A DNA stretch of 17,794 nt, from contig CAYVAU010000030.1 in assembly GCA_964448445.1 (NCBI GenBank), positions 1-17,794 of the forward strand, written 5' to 3'. The stretch's first letter is position 1. Each line of letters opens with the position of its first letter. A model generated the notes under the pieces. The model saw only the letters and a program-made list of their open reading frames with translations. It was not told the origin of the DNA and did no database searches. A program made the position numbers and the translations under genes. Origin of the DNA: B73-G16 sp964448445. Lineage in GTDB: Bacteria > Desulfobacterota > B13-G15. Shown in pieces: positions 7,294 to 15,124 of the stretch.

Positions 7294-9267
7294 ATGAGGA
7301 AGGGATTCGAGGAACCGAGACTATCGGACGATGAACTGAGGGAACTCGAAACCTTGGCCCTCCTCTGCCGCGGGGACATCCTCACCATGACCCACCTGGC
7401 GGGTTCGGGCCACCCCGGAGGGGCCATGTCCTCCCTGGAGATGCTCCTTCTGGTGTATGCCAGGGCGAACATCGACCCCCAGGATCCCTGGAAGGAGAAC
7501 AGGGATCGCATCGTCATAAGCCACGGCCATATCTCGCCTGCAGCCTATGCGGTGCTGGGCAGACTCGGCTTCTTCCCCATCCAGCAGGCCGTTGCCACCT
7601 TCCGGCTTGCCTCAAGCCCCTTCGAGGGACACGTCACCTCTAAGGTGCCTGGGATCGAGTGGTCAACGGGCAACCTCGGTCAGGGACTTTCGGCCGGCTG
7701 CGGCTTTGCGCTGGCTGCAAGGATGAAGGGATTGAATTATCACACCTTCGTCCTCATGAGCGACGGTGAACAGACGAAGGGACAGGTGGCAGAGGCAAGA
7801 CGCTTTGCCATGAAGTATGGTCTTAAGGACCTGACGGTCCTCATCGATTACAACCGCCTCCAGATAAGCGGGAGGATCCACGATGTGATGCCCCAGCGGA
7901 TAAAGGAGAACTACCTGGGAGATGGGTGGGAGGTGCTGGAGGTGGACGGCCACGACTTCCAGGAGCTTTATCAGGCCATAAGGGAGGCCATGAGTCGCGA
8001 TGTCCCCGTCGCCATAATCGCCCACACCGTAATGGGAAAGGGCGTGAGCTTCATGGAGGACAACAACGAGTACCACGGTCGGGCCCTCACCCCCGATGAG
8101 TACCAAGAGGCCCTGAGAGAGCTGGGTCTGAAGGTGGACCTGGATCACCTGAGGGACTTGAGGAAGAAGGGGGAATACCCCTGTTTTGAAAGGCCAAAAT
8201 CGGCAATCCCTGCCATCGAGCCGGGTACCCCTAGGCTTTACAGGCCTGGCGAAAAGGTGGGGAATCGCAAGGCATGGGGGAGGGCGCTTCTTGATCTGGC
8301 CGAACTGAACATCCCCCGCGGGATCCCGATAGTGGCCCTGGATTGCGATCTGGCCGCTTCGGTGAGGGTGGAGGAGTTCGGCAGGCGCTTCCCCAAATAC
8401 TTCATAGAGGGGGGGATACAAGAACACAACACGGCCACCGTGGCCGGGGTCCTCTCCAGGGAGGGAATCCTCACTTTCTTTGCCGATTTCGGGGTGTTCG
8501 GGATCGATGAGGTATACAATCAGCACCGCCTAAACGACATAAACGCCACCAACCTCAAGGTCATCGCGACCCACACTGGGCTCGATGTGGGCCAGGACGG
8601 GGATACCCATCACTGCATAGACTACCTCGGGGTGCTCAGGAACCTTTTCGGGTTCAGGGTGATAGTGCCCGCTGATCCCAATCAGGCAGACAGGGTCATC
8701 CGCTGGATCGCCCAAAACGAGGGGAATTTCGTGGTGACCATGGGGAGGGAGGTCGAGCCGGTAATAGAGGACGAGGAGGGCGGTCCCTTCTTTGGCCCCG
8801 ACTATAGGTTCCAGTACGGGAAAGGGGATCTCCTGAGGAAGGGAACCAAAGGTGCCTTGGTGACCATGGGCACTGTGGCCCACAGGGCCGTAAAGGTCTG
8901 GCAACTGCTCCGTCAGCAGGGGATAGACATAATGGTGATAAATATCTCCTGCCCCTTCGACCTGGACGGTGATCTCTTGGGCCTTGCCGCCTCCACGGGC
9001 CTTGTGGTCACCTATGAGGACCACCACGTGGAAACGGGCCTCGGGGCGGAAGTGGCCAAGTTCCTGGCCGAAGGAGGGTTCTCGGTGCGCTTCAAACGTT
9101 TGGGGATCCGTTCCTATGGCTTATCGGGAACCCCCGATGAGCTCTACCGGAGTCAGGGACTGGATGAGTCCTCCGTTGCCAAGATCCTCAAGGAGGAGGT
9201 CACCCAATGCGAGACTACAAGGAAATTTACCGCCGAATCCTTTCTGACCCCTTCCCCGAGCATCTGA
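7294..9267 (+). CDS. tkt: Transketolase
   Basis: This thiamine-diphosphate enzyme moves two-carbon ketol units between sugar phosphates in the non-oxidative pentose phosphate pathway and supplies ribose 5-phosphate for nucleotides. It is a single 657-residue chain containing both halves that are split in many archaea. The N-terminal half has the substrate-site SGHPGG (about 38-43) and the ThDP-metal motif as SDGEQTKGQ (about 156-164) where GDGE is usual. The C-terminal pyrimidine domain has the catalytic Glu in GIQEHN (E377), then ADFGVFGIDEVYNQ and TGLDVGQDGDTHH. The ATG at 7294 follows a G-rich weak ribosome site. The 3' end overlaps the AICAR transformylase gene by 61 bases. It is divergent enough that another sugar or DXP-synthase-like ketol transfer is conceivable, but transketolase is the best call. 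Confidence 0.9.
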   Translation: MRKGFEEPRLSDDELRELETLALLCRGDILTMTHLAGSGHPGGAMSSLEMLLLVYARANIDPQDPWKENRDRIVISHGHISPAAYAVLGRLGFFPIQQAVATFRLASSPFEGHVTSKVPGIEWSTGNLGQGLSAGCGFALAARMKGLNYHTFVLMSDGEQTKGQVAEARRFAMKYGLKDLTVLIDYNRLQISGRIHDVMPQRIKENYLGDGWEVLEVDGHDFQELYQAIREAMSRDVPVAIIAHTVMGKGVSFMEDNNEYHGRALTPDEYQEALRELGLKVDLDHLRDLRKKGEYPCFERPKSAIPAIEPGTPRLYRPGEKVGNRKAWGRALLDLAELNIPRGIPIVALDCDLAASVRVEEFGRRFPKYFIEGGIQEHNTATVAGVLSREGILTFFADFGVFGIDEVYNQHRLNDINATNLKVIATHTGLDVGQDGDTHHCIDYLGVLRNLFGFRVIVPADPNQADRVIRWIAQNEGNFVVTMGREVEPVIEDEEGGPFFGPDYRFQYGKGDLLRKGTKGALVTMGTVAHRAVKVWQLLRQQGIDIMVINISCPFDLDGDLLGLAASTGLVVTYEDHHVETGLGAEVAKFLAEGGFSVRFKRLGIRSYGLSGTPDELYRSQGLDESSVAKILKEEVTQCETTRKFTAESFLTPSPSI

Positions 9268-10499
9268 CGATAGACCTTGGGGGCCAGAAGCTCCTTTACC
9301 GCAAGAGGACCTGGAAGATCTTCGATCCCGACAAGGGTTGCTGGCAAGAGAGGGGATTGCGCTACGGGGAGAACCCGGATCAGCCAGCGGCCCTTTACGA
9401 GCTGGTGGGCGGGAACCTCCTCTTGGGAGACTGCAGGTTCGTAGAACCTGGCAGAGGCCTCATAAGTTCCCTGAAAGAGGAGGATCTCCTTCAGTTTGGC
9501 AAGCACCCCGGCAAGATCAACCTGACGGATGTGGACAGCGCCCTAAACATCCTCAAGTACCTCATGGATCGACCCGCCGTCTGCATAATGAAGCACAACA
9601 ACCCCTCAGGGGTGGCCCAGGGATCGGAACTGGCCGAGGCCTTCGAAAAAGCGTGGATGGCCGACAGGATCGCCGCCTTCGGCGGCTGCGTCGTCCTGAA
9701 CCGGGCCCTAGATAAAACCACAGCGGAGCTGATCGCGAGGAGTTACTTTGAGGTCATCGCCGCCCCCGACTACGAAGAGGGGACCCTGGAGATCCTTAAG
9801 CGCTGGAAGAACTTGAGGATAATGAAGGTCCAGCGGATGGATAGGTTGCAGGAGTACGCCGACCTGCCCTACCTCGAGTTCAAGTCCCTCATGGACGGGG
9901 GGATCATCCTGCAGCGCTCCTTTATAAACCGAATAAGGTCGCCCGAGGACCTCAAGCCGGCCGTGGCTCAGCATCAGGGAGAGGAGTACAGGGTCCTGAG
10001 GGAACCGGACGAAAGGGAGATCCGGGACATGATCTTCGGCTGGGCCGTGGAACAGGGGGTCACCTCCAACTCGGTGATCTTCGTCAAGGATCTGCAAACA
10101 GTGGCCATCGGCACAGGGGAACAGGATCGGGTAGGGGTCGTGGAGATCGCCATCCTTAAGGCCTACACCAAATACGCCGATTCCCTGGCCTTCAGGACCT
10201 ACGGGATCCCCTATCGGCAACTGGAGGAAGAGGTCCAGAGGGGGAAGAGGCCAAGGGAACAGAGGGAGGAGATAGACCGCAAGGTCAGGGAAGAACGAGG
10301 GGGGCTCAAGGGGTCGGTCATGATATCGGATGGCTTCTTCCCCTTCAGGGACGGGGTGGATCTTGCCATAAGGGAGGGGATCACGGCCATCCTGCAGCCC
10401 GGGGGATCGGAGCGCGATCATGAGGTGATCCAGGCGTGCAACGAGGCCGATCCCCCTGTGGCCATGGCCTTCACCGGACAGAGGTGCTTCAGGCACTGA
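9207..10499 (+). CDS. Stand-alone AICAR formyltransferase (PurH C-terminal type)
   Basis: This enzyme transfers a formyl group from 10-formyl-tetrahydrofolate to AICAR, the penultimate step of IMP synthesis. All conserved blocks of the transformylase half of PurH are present: LRYGENPDQPAALY (51-64), the catalytic Lys-His in MKHNNPSG (K129, H130), TSNSVIFVKD, then GTGEQDRVG, and SDGFFPFRDGVDLA. The N-terminal IMP cyclohydrolase domain is absent: the 430 residues start only about 50 residues before the first transformylase block. Cyclisation to IMP must be encoded elsewhere. The start ATG lies within the transketolase gene, and the stop overlaps the next start (TGATG), so the three genes form one operon. 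The true start could be later than 9207, since the first 45 residues show no motif I recognise. Confidence 0.9.
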   Translation: MRDYKEIYRRILSDPFPEHLTIDLGGQKLLYRKRTWKIFDPDKGCWQERGLRYGENPDQPAALYELVGGNLLLGDCRFVEPGRGLISSLKEEDLLQFGKHPGKINLTDVDSALNILKYLMDRPAVCIMKHNNPSGVAQGSELAEAFEKAWMADRIAAFGGCVVLNRALDKTTAELIARSYFEVIAAPDYEEGTLEILKRWKNLRIMKVQRMDRLQEYADLPYLEFKSLMDGGIILQRSFINRIRSPEDLKPAVAQHQGEEYRVLREPDEREIRDMIFGWAVEQGVTSNSVIFVKDLQTVAIGTGEQDRVGVVEIAILKAYTKYADSLAFRTYGIPYRQLEEEVQRGKRPREQREEIDRKVREERGGLKGSVMISDGFFPFRDGVDLAIREGITAILQPGGSERDHEVIQACNEADPPVAMAFTGQRCFRH

Positions 10500-11761
10500 T
10501 GGACCTGACCGCCAGAGACCGCGAGATCATCAAAGGCAGGGGATTGAAGGAGGAGGATATATTGAGGCAATACCGCCTCCTCAAGTCCCCCCCGGGGCCT
10601 TTGAGGATCGTAAGGCCCTGCACTGTTGGGGATGGCATTAAGCGATTGCCCAAGGAAGGGCACGCAGAACTTTTGAGGCTTCAGGAGGAGGCAGCCAAGG
10701 AGGGGAGATTTACGAAGTTCGTCCCTGCCTCAGGGGCAGCCACAAGGATGTTCCAGCCCCTCTTTGAGGACAGAGAGAGGATGCTGCGTGAATTGGAGGG
10801 CCATCCNNNNNNNNNNNNNNNNNNNNNNNNNNNNNNNNNNNNNNNNNNNNNNNNNNNNNNNNNNNNNNNNNNNNNNNNNNNNNNNNNNNNNNNNNNNNNN
10901 NNNNNNGAGGGGCTTCTAAAGGCCAAATTCGATGTGACCTTCTCCACACAGGAGCCCTCCACCGATACCATAGCCCTGGACGAGGAAGGTAATCCCTTCA
11001 GAACCGAGACCGGGGAGCTGTTCTTCCGGCCCGGGGGACACGGAGCCCTGTTGGGGAACCTGGAGGCTTTGCAGGGTGACCTCGTTTACATAAAGAATGT
11101 GGACAATGTGGCCCCGGACAGGCTCAAGCCCCTTGAGACCTACTGGAAGAAGGTCCTGGGGGGTTATCTCGTCAGGCTGGAGCGGACCCTGAAGGACTTC
11201 CTGCGGAAGCTCTCCCGAGGGGAAATCCCCAAAGGTATCCTGGATTTTGCCCAAGAAGAACTATCAATTAAGCCTCCCCTTGAATGGCCCAGCTGGAGCA
11301 GGAGGGAGAAGCGCCTGTGGCTGCTTTCGGAACTCAACCGTCCCTTGAGGGTCTGTGGCATGGTTCCCAACGAGGGCCAACCGGGAGGTGGCCCCTTCTG
11401 GGTCAAGGACAAATGGGGAAGGGAATATCTGCAGATTGTGGAGGGGGCCCAGCTGGACGCCTCCTCTGAGCAACAGAAACGGCTCTGGGAGGGTTCCACC
11501 CACTTCAATCCCGTGGACATAGTATGCTGCTTGAGGGACTTGGAGGACAAGCCCTTTCCGCTTTCGCGGTTTGTGGACGACACCATGGTGATTATCACCC
11601 AGAAGAACCACAGGGGGAAGACCCTAAAGGTGCTCGAGTGGCCCGGCCTTTGGAATGGCTCAATGGCTGGCTGGCTCACGGTCTTCATCGAGGTCCCCAA
11701 GGAGACCTTCAACCCTGTCAAGACCCTCTGGGACCTCTTCACTCCCTCTCACAGGGCCTAA
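10499..11761 (+). CDS. DUF4301 protein, nucleotidyltransferase-like, interrupted by gap
   Basis: This is recognised as DUF4301 from FTKFVPASGAATRMFQPLF near residue 77, STQEPSTDTIA, FRPGGHGALL, YIKNVDNVAP, LNRPLRVCGMV, NEGQPGGGPFWV, STHFNPVDIVC, LEWPGLWNGSMAGW and the end ETFNPVKTLWDLF. The family's function is not known to me. The ASGAATRMF segment resembles the G-x-G-T-R-M loop of NDP-sugar pyrophosphorylases, and the RPGGHGALL and KNVDNVAP segments fit a UDP-sugar pyrophosphorylase-like fold; this is inference. The start is the ATG at 10499, overlapping the upstream stop by one base. A run of 100 N (10807-10906) lies after residue 102 and removes the region between the loop motif and the FDVTFSTQ block. 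The gene overlaps truD tail to tail by 102 bases. Confidence 0.85.
   Translation: MDLTARDREIIKGRGLKEEDILRQYRLLKSPPGPLRIVRPCTVGDGIKRLPKEGHAELLRLQEEAAKEGRFTKFVPASGAATRMFQPLFEDRERMLRELEGHXXXXXXXXXXXXXXXXXXXXXXXXXXXXXXXXXXEGLLKAKFDVTFSTQEPSTDTIALDEEGNPFRTETGELFFRPGGHGALLGNLEALQGDLVYIKNVDNVAPDRLKPLETYWKKVLGGYLVRLERTLKDFLRKLSRGEIPKGILDFAQEELSIKPPLEWPSWSRREKRLWLLSELNRPLRVCGMVPNEGQPGGGPFWVKDKWGREYLQIVEGAQLDASSEQQKRLWEGSTHFNPVDIVCCLRDLEDKPFPLSRFVDDTMVIITQKNHRGKTLKVLEWPGLWNGSMAGWLTVFIEVPKETFNPVKTLWDLFTPSHRA
10807..10906. other. Assembly gap of 100 N
   Basis: Exactly 100 unknown bases join two pieces of one gene. The round number suggests a scaffolding placeholder rather than a measured length. Both flanks encode the same protein family in order, so the join itself looks correct, but the number of missing residues is unknown. 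Confidence 0.99.
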
Positions 11762-12943
11762 ACCCGATAACACCCCCAGCACTTTGAGGGCCATGGTGGC
11801 GTAGGTCCCCGGAGGGAGGGTGAACTCCAACGTGACTTTCCCTTTTCCGGGGTATAGCTCATCCTCGCCTTCCCCTCCCCAAAGGGGGCTCAACAGCCGA
11901 ATCCAGAGCCTTCTTCTGCTCCTGCCGAGATATGCCCTTTTGAGCCCCTTTGCCCTGAGATCTTCGAGTGCCAGTCCCTCTGCCTCCAGTACCTCAAGGA
12001 GCACCTCCCCCAAGGGGCCCTCGGGCTTCATGCGAGCCGTGGGCAGGAGGAGCTCGATCCCGGAAAGTTGCGAGGACAACCCCTCCGGGAGGTTCCCAAC
12101 CGCTACGGTGAGCTTCTGGAAGGGGAGCTCAATATAAGTGAACTTGACCGAGCCCTCCTCGAAGGCCCTCTGCAGCAATCTGCTCACAACCTCGTTCCAG
12201 AGGTAGCTCTGATAGGCCGAAAGCCAAAGGGAGAGGATCCTCGGGGTTATGAGATTTACCGCCTTCTTGAAGGCACGGGGATGATCGCAGAGGAAGGTGA
12301 GCACGCTCCTTAGGTTCGAGCGCGGACAGCGCTCCTTGAGCTTTGGCCAGTCCCCCCAAAGGTCCTTGGCCGCAGCCTTGAAGCTCCGCACCTTCACACC
12401 CTCCCCAAGGAGGGGGTAAAGAAGGTAGAACCTCAAGACCTTCTCCCATTCCCCCTTGATGAGGGCCTTACCGGGAAATCCACCTTCAGGGCTCCACGAA
12501 CCAAACCTCTGAAGGTCAAAGTAGTTGGGAAATCCCCTACGGGAGAGTTTTTCCCATGCCTCCTTGAGGGACCGAAGGCCCTCTCTTGGGAGATCCCTCA
12601 CCGTGATCCGGAAGCGGTTTCCCCTTAAATCCCTGGGGGATAAGTGCCTGGCGGAGAACCCCACCAGCTCGGCCTCAAAACCCGCCCCCGAAACGGCCCT
12701 TGGGGGCTTGCGGAGGGGACCGACGCTGAAATACTGAAGGGCTATGGCCCTGGAATCCTTCAAGGCCGGGAGGATGACCTTGGACGGGCTGACCCCTAGG
12801 GCTTGGGCGATCCGCTTCTGCAAAAGGATCCCGTCAATCCCCCGCTTCCTGACCCTATAAAGGGCATACTGGCCCTCCTTCAGCATGGGCAGATCTATGA
12901 GTTCCCTGACCGAGAAATCTTCCGGCAGTACCTTTATCCGCAA
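11660..12943 (-). CDS. truD: tRNA pseudouridine(13) synthase TruD
   Basis: TruD isomerises uridine 13 in tRNA-Glu to pseudouridine. The 427-residue protein shows PEDFSVREL at its N-terminus, the catalytic ALKDSRA with nucleophile Asp63, NYFDLQRFGS (usually NYFGEQRFG), the insertion-domain region, SYLWNEVVS, and the C-terminal block FTLPPGTYATMALKVLGV. The start is TTG at 12943 with GAGGG upstream; it lies seven bases after the desulfurase stop, so it is the last gene of the selD operon. After the conserved end at about residue 391 there is an unconserved tail of about 36 residues encoded antisense to the DUF4301 gene, suggesting the original stop was lost. Whether it contributes to selenium metabolism or is merely cotranscribed is unclear; some selenium-modified tRNA chemistry exists, but not through TruD. 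Confidence 0.93.
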   Translation of the reverse strand: MRIKVLPEDFSVRELIDLPMLKEGQYALYRVRKRGIDGILLQKRIAQALGVSPSKVILPALKDSRAIALQYFSVGPLRKPPRAVSGAGFEAELVGFSARHLSPRDLRGNRFRITVRDLPREGLRSLKEAWEKLSRRGFPNYFDLQRFGSWSPEGGFPGKALIKGEWEKVLRFYLLYPLLGEGVKVRSFKAAAKDLWGDWPKLKERCPRSNLRSVLTFLCDHPRAFKKAVNLITPRILSLWLSAYQSYLWNEVVSRLLQRAFEEGSVKFTYIELPFQKLTVAVGNLPEGLSSQLSGIELLLPTARMKPEGPLGEVLLEVLEAEGLALEDLRAKGLKRAYLGRSRRRLWIRLLSPLWGGEGEDELYPGKGKVTLEFTLPPGTYATMALKVLGVLSGLGPVRGSEEVPEGLDRVEGLLGDLDEDREPASH

Positions 12944-12950
12944 TCCGCCC

Positions 12951-14102
12951 TCAAAGGCGAGCTATTTCGCGGACCGCCCTAACCGCCTCATCTACCTCTT
13001 CGGGGGTATTGAGGTAGCTTACTCCCATCCTGACCGTGCCTCGGGGAAAGGTCCCTATGGTCCTGTGGGCGAGGGGGGCACAGTGCAAACCGGGCCTTGA
13101 GAGGATCCCATAGCGTTCATCAAGGATCGCGGAGACTTCCGAGGGTTCCTTCCCCTCGACATTAAAGGAAACTATCCCTATCTGTCTCCGAGGATCCAAG
13201 GGGCCGTAAATCTTTATCCCCTTTATCTCCCTTAGCCCCTCTATCAGCATACGGGTCAAAAGTTCCTTCTTCTTTTTGACCTTCCCCATCCCTTCCTTCA
13301 TAAGGAACCTCACCCCGGCCCCAAGGCCCGCAATCCCAGGGGTGTTAGGAGTACCGCTTTCGTACTTGTCCGGCAAAAATTCGGGCTGCTGCTCCTCCTC
13401 GGACCTGCTGCCCGTGCCCCCCCTCATCAAGGGGGTTACCTCCCTCTCAAGCCCTTCCCCCAGACAAAAGCCCCCCGTTCCCTGGGGTCCGAAGAGGGAC
13501 TTATGGCCGGTGAAGGCAAGGATATCCACGGGCATCTCCCTCAGGTCTATCGGAAGGGTCCCCGCAGACTGGGCGCAATCAAGGAGTAACCGAACCCCAT
13601 GTTCCCTGGCGATCCTCCCCACCTCTTCGGCCGGGAGGATCGTTCCGGTCACATTGGATACGTGCACCATGGCGATGAGCCTGGTCTTCGGCCTTATGGC
13701 TTTCCTCACATCCTCGGGATCGATCTCCCCCGTGGAAGAGGCCCTGATTACGGTAAGCTCCACTCCCCTCCTCTGCAGATCCCTCAGGGGGCGCATCATC
13801 GAGTTGTGCTCCATGCTCGAGGTTATCACGTGATCGCCGGGCCTGAGATAGCCGTAAAGGATGACGTTCAACGCCTCCGTTATGTTCTTGGTGAAAACGA
13901 TCCTTGAGGAATCCACGACCCCAAAGAACTCCGCCAGAGTTTCCCTCGCCTCATAAAGGATGCGCGCGGCCTCAACCGAGAGCCTGTGGCCCGATCTGCC
14001 AGGGTTGGCTCCTTTGCGGAGCAACGCCTCCTCTATGGCTTCAATCACCTCCCTTGGCTTCGGCCAGGATGTGGCAGCATTGTCGAGGTAGATGATCCTC
14101 AT
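12951..14102 (-). CDS. SufS-like cysteine desulfurase linked to selD
   Basis: This is a class V PLP aminotransferase fold protein of 383 residues that releases sulfur from cysteine, or selenium from selenocysteine, as an enzyme-bound persulfide or perselenide. It has YLDNAATSWPKP at the start, ring-stacking His99 in MEHNSMMRPL, Asp175 in LLLDCAQSAG, the PLP Schiff-base Lys201 in TGHKSLFGPQGTGG, and the catalytic Cys341 in SRPGLHCAPLAHRTIGT as in group II enzymes. Its ATG overlaps the selD stop (ATGA), implying tight translational coupling. With SelD directly upstream, the likely role is delivering reduced selenium to SelD, although general sulfur transfer cannot be excluded. There is no adjacent SufE, IscU or SufU. 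Confidence 0.92.
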   Translation of the reverse strand: MRIIYLDNAATSWPKPREVIEAIEEALLRKGANPGRSGHRLSVEAARILYEARETLAEFFGVVDSSRIVFTKNITEALNVILYGYLRPGDHVITSSMEHNSMMRPLRDLQRRGVELTVIRASSTGEIDPEDVRKAIRPKTRLIAMVHVSNVTGTILPAEEVGRIAREHGVRLLLDCAQSAGTLPIDLREMPVDILAFTGHKSLFGPQGTGGFCLGEGLEREVTPLMRGGTGSRSEEEQQPEFLPDKYESGTPNTPGIAGLGAGVRFLMKEGMGKVKKKKELLTRMLIEGLREIKGIKIYGPLDPRRQIGIVSFNVEGKEPSEVSAILDERYGILSRPGLHCAPLAHRTIGTFPRGTVRMGVSYLNTPEEVDEAVRAVREIARL

Positions 14103-15124
14103 ATCACCACCTTTACCTTGCCCGCCTCTTCAGTCACCTCTCCTATCACCTCGGCACCAACGCCTCTCTTCCTCAGCCCCTCCATGAGCCCATCGGCTTT
14201 CTCCCTCGCCACCGATATCAGGAGCCCTCCCGAAGTCTGGGGATCGAAGAGGACATCGAGCATCGGCTCCTCAACCCCCAACACCTCCACCATGCCCTTG
14301 CGGAACTCCCTGTTCCTGTAGGCACCCGCTGGAACGAGACCCATCCTGGAAAACTCCAGGGCCTCCTCCAAGATGGGGACCCTGGAGGCAAAGATCACAA
14401 ACCCCACCCCGCTCCCCTCGACCATCTCACAGGCATGTCCCAGAAGGCCAAAACCGGTGACATCGGTGCACGCACTCACCCCCACCTCCATCATCGCCTC
14501 GGAGGCATCCCTGTTGAGGGAAGCCATGACCTTTATGACCTTCCTCACGGTTTCCTCGCCCGCAAAGCCCGCCTTTATGGCGGTGGCGATTATCCCGGTC
14601 CCAAGGGGTTTGGTCAAAAGGAGCACGTCCCCGGGCTTCGCCCCTCGATTCCTCACCACCTTCTCGGGATGAATGACCCCGGTGACCGATAACCCGTACT
14701 TGATCTCGGGATCATCGACCGAATGCCCCCCTACGAGGGCCACCGCTGCCTCCTTGAGCTTCTCCACCCCCCCGCGCAATATCTCCCTCAGGACCGATAG
14801 ATCGCCATCCTGGGGGAAACAGACGATGTTCATGGCGGTAATGGGCCGTCCCCCCATGGCATAGACATCCGAAAGGGCATTGGCGACGGCTATCTGCCCA
14901 AACCAAAAGGGATCATCAACAATGGGAGTGAAGAAGTCTACAGTTTGAACCAGTGCCAGACCCTCCTGCAACAGATAAACCCCCGCATCATCCAGCCCCT
15001 CTATGCCGACGATGACACGAGGGTCCTTGGGGAACTCAAGCCCAAAGAGGATCCTGTCCAGGTCCCCTGGACCCAACTTTGCGGCTCAACCCGAACTCCT
15101 CACGCACTCGGTGAGTCTCTTCAA
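14099..15124 (-). CDS. selD: Selenophosphate synthetase SelD with in-frame UGA (selenoprotein)
   Basis: SelD makes selenophosphate from selenide and ATP, the selenium donor for selenocysteine and selenouridine. The body is unmistakable: IGPGDL-like LGPGDL, QTVDFFTPIVDDPFWFGQIA, ANALSDVYAMGG, GGHSVDD, TKPLGTGI, DVTGFGLLGHA and FDPQTSGGLL. A conventional call would start at the TTG at 15076, which loses the catalytic N-terminus. In frame upstream it reads RLTECVRSSG, UGA (15088-15086), AAKLGPGDL, so UGA stands where Cys or Sec is catalytic, three residues before the essential Lys. I start at TTG 15124, giving 341 residues with Sec13 and Lys16; an ATG at 15154 is the alternative. The TTG overlaps the stop of the preceding small ORF. 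A bSECIS-like hairpin follows. Sec incorporation is inferred, but the alignment is compelling. Confidence 0.93.
15058..15076 (-). other. Candidate bacterial SECIS hairpin in selD
   Basis: Twelve bases after the UGA, GGTCC (15073-15069) pairs perfectly with GGACC (15065-15061) around the three-base loop AGG; three more G-U pairs can extend the stem on either side. A short upper stem with a G among the first two loop bases, about 18-20 bases after UGA, is what SelB recognises in bacterial selenoprotein mRNAs. Base pairing is seen directly; SelB binding is inferred. Confidence 0.65.

Noticed and set aside
7663..8526. Open frame of 287 codons on the minus strand
   Set aside because: Antisense to transketolase with low-complexity composition and no domain.
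9708..10496. Open frame of 262 codons on the minus strand
   Set aside because: Antisense to the AICAR transformylase, no recognisable motif.
10436..10498. Upstream extension of the DUF4301 gene
   Set aside because: The extra 21 residues lie inside the upstream gene; ATG 10499 overlaps the stop as TGATG and is the natural start.
14099..15076. SelD starting at TTG 15076
   Set aside because: It removes RLT...SSG-U-AAK, the catalytic segment that is clearly encoded upstream in the same frame.
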